Source: JAFARZ01 sp035651595 (GTDB lineage Bacteria > Actinomycetota > Actinomycetes > Streptosporangiales > Streptosporangiaceae). Taken from it: a stretch of DNA of 37,743 bases. Numbering within the stretch: the stretch's first letter is position 1; every line of letters starts with the position of its first letter. The stretch covers positions 1-37,743 of the forward strand of contig DASRFJ010000123.1 of NCBI GenBank assembly GCA_035651595.1, read 5' to 3'. A program made the translations under genes and the position numbers. The notes under the pieces are model-generated. The model searched no databases. It saw nothing but the letters and a program-made list of their open reading frames with translations, and was not told the origin of the DNA. Shown one piece after another: positions 1 to 6,713 of the stretch.

Positions 1-45
1 GCGGGTGAGCGGGGGGCGGGTGAGCGGGGGGCGGGTGAGCGTGGG
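1..45. repeat. 15-bp tandem repeat, about 2.9 copies, in the primase gene
   Basis: The unit GCGGGTGAGCGGGGG starts at 1, 16 and 31; the third copy has one mismatch, and the array may continue left of the window. On the coding (minus) strand each copy adds the five residues AHPPP in frame. The + strand is G-run rich, so it could also form a quadruplex. Confidence 0.8.
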
Positions 46-538
46 CCAGGGTGATGGCTAGGGCGTCCAGGGGGCCTTCGGCCAGGACGGGGCGGGCGCC
101 GGCGGCGAGGGCGGGGGTCGCTTCGTGCAGGCCGAACAGCAGGGCGCCCTTGCGGTATAGCGGGGTGGCGGGGGTGTTCAGGTAAACGGGGACCGAGCGG
201 TCGGCGCCCGGTGGCGCCCGGCCGATGAAGCCGGCCACGGTGCCGCCGGGCGCGCGGACCGGGAACATCAGGCGGTCCCGGAACAGGTCGATCAGCGACC
301 CGCGGGCGGAGCGGCGGGCCAGGCCCGCGATCACGATTTCCTCGTGGCCGAAGCCCAGGTCGCGCGCGTAGTCAGTGAACGCTGTCCACGACGCGGGGGC
401 GTAGCCGAGACGCCAGGGCCGCAGCGAATCCGCGTCGAAACCCCGGCTGGCCAGGTAGCCGGGCACCCAGCTGCCCGCCATGCAGTTCTCGAAGAACAGC
501 ACAGCAGCGGCGTTAAGCGCGGACAGCTCATCGCGCAC
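1..538 (-). CDS. DnaG-like primase / Toprim catalytic-core protein, partial (C-terminus off left edge)
   Basis: Reverse-strand reading frame open from a GTG at 538 to the window edge, about 179 residues, with no internal stop. The start is the first possible one after an in-frame TAA at 556-554, which is the stop of the methyltransferase gene. Residues about 23-50 (SWVPGYLASRGFDADSLRPW) and FRDRLMFPVRAPGG...GFIGRA match the DnaG N-terminal catalytic-core fold, in which a strand-rich domain precedes Toprim. EGPLDALA at about 154-161 is the Toprim EGxxD motif, whose Glu is the expected catalytic acid. Established for the family: primer synthesis or related nucleotidyl transfer. There is no zinc-binding N-terminus, so it is not the housekeeping DnaG; such stand-alone proteins are often plasmid- or phage-related (inference). 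Oddity: directly after EGPLDALAITLAH the protein enters an AHPPP pentapeptide repeat. Ribosome site is weak; coupling to the upstream gene is likely. Confidence 0.75.
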   Translation of the reverse strand, partial: MRDELSALNAAAVLFFENCMAGSWVPGYLASRGFDADSLRPWRLGYAPASWTAFTDYARDLGFGHEEIVIAGLARRSARGSLIDLFRDRLMFPVRAPGGTVAGFIGRAPPGADRSVPVYLNTPATPLYRKGALLFGLHEATPALAAGARPVLAEGPLDALAITLAHAHPPPAHPPPAHP

Positions 539-553
539 ACTTTCGAGTGTAGC

Positions 554-1357
554 TTACGCCTTGCGCGCGACAACCGCGTAGAAATACGCCTGCGTGACAT
601 CCTCCGGCGGCTCCGTGCCGGGATCCGGCCGCCATTCCGGCAGCCAGACCAGGCCGGGCGGCACGAGTTCGAGGCCGTCCACCAGCTTGCGGATCTGATC
701 CGCGGTGCGCTCGTGCACGTGGTGCGCGGCGTCGGACTTCACGAGGTCAGGCTCGACCTCGGCGAGCGCGGCGGGCGTGGCGTGTGAAATCGCCACATAA
801 CTGCCGGACGGGAACGGCGCCAGCAGACGGGCGATCACGCCACCGGGGTCGTCGTCATCGGACAGGAAATGCAGCATCGACAGCAGCATGATCGCCACTG
901 GCTTCGTGACGTCGATAAGCCTGGTCAGTTCCCCGTCGGAAAGGATGCTGTCCGGCTCCACCAAGTCCCGTTTGATAATCGCCGTGTTGTCCAGCGCCTG
1001 GAGCATATCCCGGCCGTGCGCGATCACCACCGGATCATGGTCCACGTAGACGACGCGCGTGCCGGGCGCGGTTTCTTCAGCTATCTCGTGGGTGTTGCCT
1101 ACCGTCGGCAGGCCGGCACCGATGTCGATGATCTGGCGGATGCCCGCCTCACCGACCAGAAAGCGCACCACGCGCCGCAAGTAGGCGCGATTCCACTGCA
1201 CGGCCAGCCGCACATTGGGCAGCTTCGAGATCATTGACCTGGCGACTTCGCGGTCGGCGGGGTAATTGTCCTTACCGCCGAGCAGGTAGTCATAGATCCG
1301 GGCTGCGCTTGGCTTATCCGGCCGGAAGTTCGTCCGCCAGTCCGGGCCTTTGGTCAT
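554..1357 (-). CDS. SAM-dependent methyltransferase, DUF574 / Methyltransf_19 family
   Basis: 267 residues, the usual length of the actinobacterial DUF574 family. The hallmark N-terminal motif is present (KPSAARIYDYLLGGKDNYPAD at about 16-36), then the SAM-binding glycine loop IIDIGAGLPTVGNTHE at about 90, the ribose-binding acidic position VVYVDHDPV at about 115, and the family's C-terminal block ending in AYFYAVVARKA. The ATG at 1357 gives the normal family start (MTKGPDWR). These proteins are cytoplasmic and very numerous in Streptomyces-like genomes; substrates are mostly unknown, so I assign no substrate. The gene lies on the same strand as the primase fragment, 15 nt upstream of its GTG, so the two may share a transcript. 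Downstream of MFS 1422-2879 a hairpin separates the two units. Confidence 0.9.
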   Translation of the reverse strand: MTKGPDWRTNFRPDKPSAARIYDYLLGGKDNYPADREVARSMISKLPNVRLAVQWNRAYLRRVVRFLVGEAGIRQIIDIGAGLPTVGNTHEIAEETAPGTRVVYVDHDPVVIAHGRDMLQALDNTAIIKRDLVEPDSILSDGELTRLIDVTKPVAIMLLSMLHFLSDDDDPGGVIARLLAPFPSGSYVAISHATPAALAEVEPDLVKSDAAHHVHERTADQIRKLVDGLELVPPGLVWLPEWRPDPGTEPPEDVTQAYFYAVVARKA

Positions 1358-1373
1358 AACCCGATTACACCAC

Positions 1374-1405
1374 GGTGCGCCTGACCGGTAAGGGTCAGAC
1401 GCACC
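1374..1405 (-). terminator. Hairpin terminator after the DHA2 exporter gene
   Basis: Arms GGTGCGCCTGACC (1374-1386) and GGTCAGACGCACC (1393-1405) pair with one mismatch around a six-base loop. It lies between the exporter stop (1422) and the methyltransferase start (1357) on the minus strand. No T-run follows, as is common for high-GC actinomycete terminators. Confidence 0.55.
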
Positions 1406-1421
1406 GACGTCGTTATGAGGA

Positions 1422-2879
1422 TCAATGGGTTTCAGCGGGGCGCAGCGTCAGGTAGCTGAGCACCACACCGGCCGCGAGCAGGCCGATCGTCACCCACAGG
1501 CCGGTGTGATAGCCGTCGACGAACGCGTGCGCCCGGGTCGCGCCGGCGCGCAGCGCGGCCGAGTCGCGGGCGCTGAGCACCGCGCCGATGATCGTGATGC
1601 CGAGCAGGCCCGCCAGCTCGCGGGAGTTGTTCAGCAGCGCGCCCGCCACGCCGGCCCTGGACTGCGGGATCGCGTGCATCACCGCGTTGGTCAGCGGCAC
1701 GTTCATCAGGCCCGCGCCGGCGCCGAACAGCACGAACCCGGGCATCAGCGACAGGTAGCCGGCCTGCTCGCCGTACCTGGCGAACAGCGCCAGGCCGACG
1801 ACCATCATCGCCATGCCGAGCGCGACCGTGCGGTGTGCGCCGATCCGCGCCTCGACCATCGGGGCGACGCCCGCGAACACGGCCAGGACCAGCGCCATCG
1901 GCACGAACGCCAGGCCCGCCTTCACCGGGGAGAAGCCGAGGATGCCCTGGAGGTACAGCGAGGTGAAGAAGTAGATGCCGAGGATGCCGAACGCCCAGAT
2001 CATCATCGTGCCCGTGCCCCCGCTGAACTGACGCGAGCGGAACATCTGGAGGTCCACCATCGGGTGGGCGGTGCGCAGTTCGATGCCGATGAAGGCCGCC
2101 GCGGCCAGCGCCGCGACCGCGAACGAGGCGAGGATCTGCGTGCTGGTCCAGCCCTTGTAGCCGCCCTCGATCAGCGCGTAGGTCAGCGCGAGCAACGAGA
2201 CGGCGGACGTGACCAGACCGGGAACGTCGAGGCTGCGTACCGCGGAGGACGCCTTCGACTCGCGCATGAACGGGATCGCCAGCGCGAACGTGACGACGCC
2301 GACCGGCACGTTGATCAGGAAGATCCAGCCCCAGCGGATGTGCTCGCTGATCAGCCCGCCGATCACCGGCCCGAGGCCGAGTGCCATGGCGCCGATCGCG
2401 GTCCAGATGCCGATCGCCTTGGTGCGCTCCCGGGGGTCGGTGAAGGCCGCCATGATGATCGCGAGCGTGGTGGGCATCAGCAGTGCGGCGCCGACGCCCT
2501 GCGCGGCGCGGCTGCCGATCAGCACGGCGCCGCTGCCGGCCAGCCCGGCCGCCAGCGAGGACAGCGTGAACAGCGCGAGCCCGCCGAGGAAGATCCGGCG
2601 GCGGCCGTACACGTCCGCGACCCGGCCGCCGACCAGGAGCAGGCCGGCCAGCGTGAGCAGGTAGCTGCTGACCACCCACTCCAGGCCCGCCACCGACAGA
2701 TGCAGGCTGCGCTGGATGGTGGGGATGGCCACATTGGTGACGTTGTTGTCCAGATACGTCATGAACGTCGCCAGGCTGACCGCGATCAGGGACCACCATC
2801 TGCGCGGGTCCGCTTGGCCGATCGTGGACTGGGTTCGTGCTTGCTGGATGCTTGCTGACTCTTCGGTGCTTGCCGACAC
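1422..2879 (-). CDS. MFS drug exporter, DHA2 (EmrB/QacA) family
   Basis: 485 residues, compatible with the 14-helix DHA2 family of proton-driven exporters in the cytoplasmic membrane. Seen: the TM1 signature YLDNNVTNVAIPTI, motif A GGRVADVYGRRRIFLGG after TM2, the TM5 antiporter motif GPVIGGLISE, and a long run of hydrophobic helices to about residue 480. The GTG at 2879 has AGGGGAC seven bases upstream. The gene is divergent from the TetR gene at 3010 across a 130-bp region full of TATAC repeats, the classic arrangement for a repressor-controlled efflux pump. Substrate unknown; by family, amphiphilic drugs or a secondary metabolite. The TM1 signature has Asn-Asn where most homologues have Asp-Thr/Ile-Val (usual form LDxTVVNVALP). 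Confidence 0.92.
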   Translation of the reverse strand: MSASTEESASIQQARTQSTIGQADPRRWWSLIAVSLATFMTYLDNNVTNVAIPTIQRSLHLSVAGLEWVVSSYLLTLAGLLLVGGRVADVYGRRRIFLGGLALFTLSSLAAGLAGSGAVLIGSRAAQGVGAALLMPTTLAIIMAAFTDPRERTKAIGIWTAIGAMALGLGPVIGGLISEHIRWGWIFLINVPVGVVTFALAIPFMRESKASSAVRSLDVPGLVTSAVSLLALTYALIEGGYKGWTSTQILASFAVAALAAAAFIGIELRTAHPMVDLQMFRSRQFSGGTGTMMIWAFGILGIYFFTSLYLQGILGFSPVKAGLAFVPMALVLAVFAGVAPMVEARIGAHRTVALGMAMMVVGLALFARYGEQAGYLSLMPGFVLFGAGAGLMNVPLTNAVMHAIPQSRAGVAGALLNNSRELAGLLGITIIGAVLSARDSAALRAGATRAHAFVDGYHTGLWVTIGLLAAGVVLSYLTLRPAETH

Positions 2880-2894
2880 GGCAGGTCCCCTTAC

Positions 2895-2984
2895 CTATAC
2901 GCCGTTACTGTACGTTGCTCTTATACATTGCTCTTATACGTTGTATAGTCGCTGTGTGGCCATCATGACTTGTACGGCGTATAG
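2895..2984. promoter_or_regulatory. Divergent TetR/exporter operator region with TATAC-type repeats
   Basis: CTATACGCCGT (2895-2905) and ACGGCGTATAG (2974-2984) are perfect inverted repeats that bracket the region. Between them are a direct repeat TTGCTCTTATAC (2915-2926 and 2928-2939) and a small inverted repeat TATAC-GTT-GTATA (2935-2947). A -10-like TATAGT (2980-2985) overlaps the right arm, 25 bases before the TetR ATG. Likely binding sites for the adjacent TetR protein (inference). Confidence 0.65.
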
Positions 2985-3009
2985 TTGTCAAGCAAGGAGG
3001 TGGGCGGCG

Positions 3010-3690
3010 ATGTCACCGGTTCAGCAGGGCGACGACGGGCGGGCGCGGCTCAGCAAGGCGACCGTGGTCGAGCAGGCGCTCAAGCTGGCCGACGCGGACG
3101 GGCTCGAGGCGCTGACCATCCGCCGGCTGGCCGCGGACCTGGGCGTCACCCCGATGGCCTTGTACTGGCATTTCCGCAGCAAGGAAGATCTGCTGGCGGG
3201 GCTCGCCGAGGCGATCTGGGGCGAGATCGAGGTGGTCGTCGACCCGGCGCTCACCTGGTCCGAACAGCTCCGCGGCGGGCTGGAATCGCTGATCGGGGTG
3301 CTGCGGGCGCATCCTTCGGCGGCCCAGCTGCTCATCGATCACGAGGCGACGAACGAGGCGGCGACGCAGGTAACCGAGGCGGCGCTCGACGTGCTGCGCA
3401 GCGCGGGCTTCGACCCCGAGCACGCGTCGGAGATCGCGCGTCAGACGCTGTGGACCGGCATCATGCTGGTGCTCAGTGAGGTCGGGTTCGACCCCGGGGT
3501 GTCCCAGGCCGAACGCGAGGAGGCCCAGCGGGTCAAGCGGGTCCGGTTCTCCATGCTGCCGCCGGACAAGTACCCGCGGATCGTGGAGTGCGCGATCCCG
3601 ATGACGGCCTGCGACGACCCCGAGTTCCACTACCAGATGGGCATCAGCATCTTCATCGCCGGCGTCGAAGCCCTCGCCGCGAAGCAGTAG
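3010..3690 (+). CDS. TetR-family transcriptional repressor of the divergent DHA2 exporter
   Basis: 226 residues. N-terminal TetR helix-turn-helix is clear: LTIRRLAADLGVTPMALYWHF at about 36-56, followed by RSKEDLLAGL. The C-terminal part is helical and resembles the TetR_C ligand-binding class, ending VEALAAKQ. The ATG at 3010 is chosen because AAGGAGG (2994-3000) lies nine bases upstream and because this start gives the normal family N-terminus; the longer open frame upstream overlaps the operator region. Probably binds the TATAC repeats between it and the exporter and releases on drug binding. It ends 270 bp before the convergent GNAT gene. Confidence 0.9.
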   Translation: MSPVQQGDDGRARLSKATVVEQALKLADADGLEALTIRRLAADLGVTPMALYWHFRSKEDLLAGLAEAIWGEIEVVVDPALTWSEQLRGGLESLIGVLRAHPSAAQLLIDHEATNEAATQVTEAALDVLRSAGFDPEHASEIARQTLWTGIMLVLSEVGFDPGVSQAEREEAQRVKRVRFSMLPPDKYPRIVECAIPMTACDDPEFHYQMGISIFIAGVEALAAKQ

Positions 3691-3782
3691 CCGCCCCCGG
3701 GAGCGCGGTTGATGGTGCGCCGTCTGTGCTGGAGTGCACCATGCGACTGCCGAGACGCGAGCGCACCGGCAGGCCCGTCAGC

Positions 3783-3864
3783 AACGTGGTCGATTTGCCC
3801 TTTGTGGAGGATCGACCCCCGAACACGAGGGCCGCGTTACCACAAAGGGCAGATCCACCACGTT
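3783..3864. repeat. Long hairpin: 25-bp inverted repeat with 32-nt spacer between convergent genes
   Basis: Arms 3783-3807 and 3840-3864 are complementary at 23 of 25 positions; the uninterrupted core is TGCCCTTTGTGG / CCACAAAGGGCA (3796-3807, 3840-3851). It sits between the TetR stop (3690) and GNAT stop (3961), so it could act as a two-way terminator, but the arm length and near-perfect match look more like a repeated palindromic element. Confidence 0.75.
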
Positions 3865-3886
3865 AACCGAGGCCCATCGAGAGTCA

Positions 3887-3949
3887 CATGGCTTTCGTCC
3901 CGCGCCGCGTACTGAAGGGCTTGCCACGCGACAACCGGAAAGCCACATG
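3887..3949. repeat. Imperfect 24-nt inverted repeat next to the long hairpin
   Basis: Arms 3887-3910 and 3926-3949 share GGCTTTC/GAAAGCC and CGCGT/ACGCG blocks with small offsets, around a loop of about 15 nt. Together with the hairpin at 3783-3864 it fills most of the 270-bp gap between TetR and GNAT. No gene is visible in this gap. Confidence 0.5.
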
Positions 3950-3960
3950 CGTCACGACAG

Positions 3961-4518
3961 TCACGTGAGTATACGCGGGGCGCGCTGCGCGAGGCCACAT
4001 AGGCAGCCGGCCCGCCGGCACAGCGGCCGGCACTGACAGGGGCCGGCACTAACAGGGGCCGGTACTAACAGCGGATAGTCGTACTTGATGAAGCCGCTGT
4101 AGCGCGCGACCTTGTCGTAGAGGACGCGCGCGCGGAGGTTGTCCTCCTGGGTCGTCCAGTAGAGGCGGGTGGCGCCGGCCGCGCGGGTGCGCTCGGCGAC
4201 CTCCTCGATCAGCGCCCGCGCGGCGCCATGCCCGCGGGACTCCTCGGCCACGTACAGGTCCTGCAGGTAGCACGTATCGCCGTACCAGAACATCGGGTGG
4301 AACAGGTAGTGCGTGATGCCGACAAGCTTGCCGTCAACGTACGCCCCCAGGCCGTGGAAGCCGCTGCTCCCGTCCAGCAGCCGGCGCCACGTTTCCTCAT
4401 AGGCCAGGTCGGGCGTGGGCGTCCGGTAGAACGCCTTGTATCCGCGGGCCAGCTCTTCCCACCTGGTACGGTCTGCGGACTGTAGCGGCGCGATGACTGT
4501 CATGTGCGCAATCATCAC
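3961..4518 (-). CDS. GNAT-family N-acetyltransferase with an aberrant C-terminal tail
   Basis: 185 residues from a GTG at 4518; an ATG follows at 4515 and another at 4503, and the last (MTVIAPLQSADRTRW) matches the usual family start, so the exact start is open. Acetyl-CoA fold motifs: GAYVDGKLVGITHYLFH, then CYLQDLYVAEESRGHGAARALI, which contains the R-G-x-G-x-A pyrophosphate loop, and NLRARVLYDKVA near the end. GNAT proteins of this type normally finish at FIKYDYPL; here the frame runs on for about 35 residues through a 16-bp tandem repeat into a Cys/Arg-rich tail (GPCQCRPLCRRAGCLCGLAQ). This looks like loss of the original stop. The gene follows the response-regulator gene on the same strand by 53 bp. 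Substrate unknown. Confidence 0.85.
   Translation of the reverse strand: MMIAHMTVIAPLQSADRTRWEELARGYKAFYRTPTPDLAYEETWRRLLDGSSGFHGLGAYVDGKLVGITHYLFHPMFWYGDTCYLQDLYVAEESRGHGAARALIEEVAERTRAAGATRLYWTTQEDNLRARVLYDKVARYSGFIKYDYPLLVPAPVSAGPCQCRPLCRRAGCLCGLAQRAPRILT
4025..4072. repeat. 16-bp tandem repeat x3 in the GNAT 3' end
   Basis: GGCCGGCACTGACAGG (4025-4040), GGCCGGCACTAACAGG (4041-4056) and GGCCGGTACTAACAGC (4057-4072). The unit is not a multiple of three, but three copies (48 bp) keep frame, so the minus-strand frame stays open through it. It begins directly after the codons for the expected GNAT C-terminus. Confidence 0.85.
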
Positions 4519-4571
4519 ATACTGCTCATCGCTACCGCTTGGGGACAGGGCTACTTCTGATTATCCTCTGA

Positions 4572-5249
4572 TTACGGATGGCATCCGGCGCCGGGAACGA
4601 CCAGACCGGACTCGTAGGCGGCGACCACGGCCTGGGTGCGGTCGCGCAGGCCGAGCTTGCTCAGCATGCGGCTGACGTGCGTCTTCACGGTCTCTTCGGT
4701 GACGACGAGGCGGGCCGCGATCTCCGGGTTGGACAGGCCTTCGGCGACCAGCTTGAGCACCTCGGTCTCCCGCGGCGTGAGCAAAGCGAGCCCCGGCGCC
4801 GGGTTCGCGCGCGCGGGCCGAAGCCGGGTGAACTCGTGGATCAGCCGCCGGGTCACGCCGGGCGCCAGCAGCGCCTCCCCCGCGGCGACGACGCGGACGG
4901 CGTCGAACAGCCGCTCCGCGGTGACGTCCTTCAGCAGGAAGCCGCTGGCGCCCGCCCGGAGCGCGTCGAAGACGTACTCGTCCAGGTCGAATGTGGTGAG
5001 GATCAGGATCCGGCAAGCTCCGGTAGCCGTGAGCCGGCGGGTGGCCTCGATGCCGTCCATGCCGGGCATCCGGACATCCATCAGCACTACGTCCGGCTTG
5101 ACCTCACCGCACACCTTCACCGCGATCGCGCCGTCGGATGCGGTGCCCACCACGGCGAAGTCCTGCTGGGTGCCGAGCAGCGCCGCGAAGCCACTCCGAA
5201 CCACGTCGTGGTCGTCGACGACCACGATCCGGACCGGTGTGCCGGTCAT
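4572..5249 (-). CDS. Two-component response regulator, NarL/LuxR family
   Basis: 225 residues. Receiver domain: acidic pair DD at 12-13, phospho-acceptor D58 in VVLMDVRMPGMDG, T in LILTTFD, and the conserved Lys in GFLLKD. C-terminal LuxR-type helix-turn-helix at about 157-215: LTPRETEVLKLVAEGLSNPEIA and VKTHVSRMLSKLGLRDR. Its ATG (5249) overlaps the kinase stop codon as ATGA, so the pair is translationally coupled. It probably controls the divergent ABC operon at 6714; the palindrome at 6628-6643 is a candidate binding site. Same-strand GNAT gene follows at 53 bp and may be cotranscribed. Confidence 0.95.
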   Translation of the reverse strand: MTGTPVRIVVVDDHDVVRSGFAALLGTQQDFAVVGTASDGAIAVKVCGEVKPDVVLMDVRMPGMDGIEATRRLTATGACRILILTTFDLDEYVFDALRAGASGFLLKDVTAERLFDAVRVVAAGEALLAPGVTRRLIHEFTRLRPARANPAPGLALLTPRETEVLKLVAEGLSNPEIAARLVVTEETVKTHVSRMLSKLGLRDRTQAVVAAYESGLVVPGAGCHP

Positions 5250-6577
5250 GCCGCGCTCCCGGCAGCCGACGGCGATACGGGGAGGCTGGCCTGGACGAGG
5301 AAGCCGCCGCCTTCCGCGGGGCCGGCCCGGAGCTCGCCGCCGGCGGCCTGGGCGCGCTCGCGCATGCCGAGCAGACCATGTCCCGTGGCGGCGGCCGGTG
5401 TTCCCGGCCCGTTGTCGCGGATCCGGACCAGCAGCGCGTCGCGAGAAAACCGCAGCTCCACGTCGACGGCGGCGCCCGGGGCATGTCGCCGCGCGTTGGT
5501 CAGCGCCTCCTGGACGATCCGGTACACGGCCAGCTCAACGCCGGGGTCAAGCGTGGTCACCGGGCCGGAGGTGATCAGCCGGATCGCGGATCCGGACGCG
5601 TCCCTGCCTTCGTCCAGCAGTTCGTTGAGCTGCGCCAGCCCTGGCTGGGGGTGACGGCTGGGGCGCGCGATAACGGCGGGTGCTTCCGACGCGGCGTCCT
5701 CCCGCAGCACCCCCAGCAGGCGGCGCATCTCGGTCAGTCCGGCCCGCGCCGTGTCCCCGATCTCGGACAGCCGCCTGGCTCCTTCCTCCGGCATGCCGGG
5801 CACCGTCAGCCGGGCCGTCTCCGCCTGCACAGAAACCATCGAGATGTGGTGCGCGACCACGTCGTGCAGTTCCCGCGCGATCCGCGCCCGCTCCCCCCGC
5901 GCCATGTGCTCGAACAGGCTGCCCGCGATCGCCTCCTGCGCCGCACCGGCCGCCTCGGCCTCGCGCCGCCGGGCGACGCCGGCCAGCGCGGCCACCGGGG
6001 TCAGCACCGCCAGCAGCACGACAAGCACACGGGCCTCACCCGCACCGGGCGCCACCACAGCGATCACCACGTACGGCACCGCGAGCGCCAGCGCGGGCCC
6101 GCCACCGCCGACGAGCCTCGACCGGCCCAGCCGGTAGGCCACCAGCAACTGCGCCGCCAGCCCCGCCACGGGAAGCACCGCGAACACGGAGACCGTGATC
6201 ACGCTGGCGGCCGTGACCACAAGCCCGGCGGCCGCGGGCGGACGCAGCCCGGCCGGCACGGTGCTCAGCAGGCACAGCACGCCGAACATCACGAGGCCCG
6301 CGGCCCCCACGGTGGTCGCCGTCCCCATGATGTGGATATCCGGCCCGCGTTCCCCGAACGCCCGCGCTCCCGCGGTGACAGGGACCGCGCGCCGCACGCC
6401 GATCCGTCCCAGCATCTCCAGCACGGCGAGCACGCCCAGCGCCACCGGCCACCGTACCGGCACGCTCTCCGGCCAGCCCGGCTTCGCCGCGGTCCAGCCC
6501 GCAACGGGCGGCGCGGCTTCGGGTCCAAGCCAGGCCGCCGGCTCAGGTGACGGCGATGCCGGGTCCATGCCCTCCAT
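5246..6577 (-). CDS. Sensor histidine kinase, HisKA_3 (NarX/LiaS-like) family
   Basis: 443 residues from the ATG at 6577, or 440 from the ATG at 6568; neither has a good ribosome site. A longer in-frame extension to 6892 would overlap the divergent ABC gene and has no family character, so I reject it. About six hydrophobic helices fill residues 40-200 (membrane input domain), followed by the dimerisation/phospho-acceptor helix RIARELHDVVAHHISMVSVQ (His at about 238) and a C-terminal ATPase with ALTNARRHA (N box), DNGPGT and GHGLLGMRERAQAAGG. Acts with the coupled response regulator. The membrane domain has little extracellular sequence, so it may sense the membrane or a partner transporter rather than a soluble ligand (inference). 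Confidence 0.93.
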   Translation of the reverse strand: MEGMDPASPSPEPAAWLGPEAAPPVAGWTAAKPGWPESVPVRWPVALGVLAVLEMLGRIGVRRAVPVTAGARAFGERGPDIHIMGTATTVGAAGLVMFGVLCLLSTVPAGLRPPAAAGLVVTAASVITVSVFAVLPVAGLAAQLLVAYRLGRSRLVGGGGPALALAVPYVVIAVVAPGAGEARVLVVLLAVLTPVAALAGVARRREAEAAGAAQEAIAGSLFEHMARGERARIARELHDVVAHHISMVSVQAETARLTVPGMPEEGARRLSEIGDTARAGLTEMRRLLGVLREDAASEAPAVIARPSRHPQPGLAQLNELLDEGRDASGSAIRLITSGPVTTLDPGVELAVYRIVQEALTNARRHAPGAAVDVELRFSRDALLVRIRDNGPGTPAAATGHGLLGMRERAQAAGGELRAGPAEGGGFLVQASLPVSPSAAGSAA

Positions 6578-6627
6578 TGTCGCCGCAGGCAGGCGCGCTA
6601 GCGTCGCCCGTGCCGGGTATCCCCGCG

Positions 6628-6643
6628 TCCCTCGCACGAGGGA
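6628..6643. promoter_or_regulatory. Palindrome in the kinase/ABC divergent region
   Basis: TCCCTCG-CA-CGAGGGA, 7-bp arms with a 2-bp centre, extended outward by GTATCCC (from 6618) and GGGATAC (to 6646). It lies 51 bp upstream of the kinase start and 70 bp upstream of the ABC start, a suitable position for the NarL-type regulator. Confidence 0.45.
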
Positions 6644-6713
6644 TACGACGAGCGCCGGACACGGCACCCGAGCGTGACGACTTCCCCGCCCCGTCCTCGT
6701 AGCGTTTCCGAGC

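Noticed and set aside
1..72. CRISPR-like array from the short repeats
   Set aside because: Repeats are contiguous 15-bp units without spacers and stay in the primase reading frame.
2716..3009. N-terminal extension of the TetR gene at 3010
   Set aside because: It covers the exporter's 5' end and the operator region; AAGGAGG sits right before the ATG at 3010.
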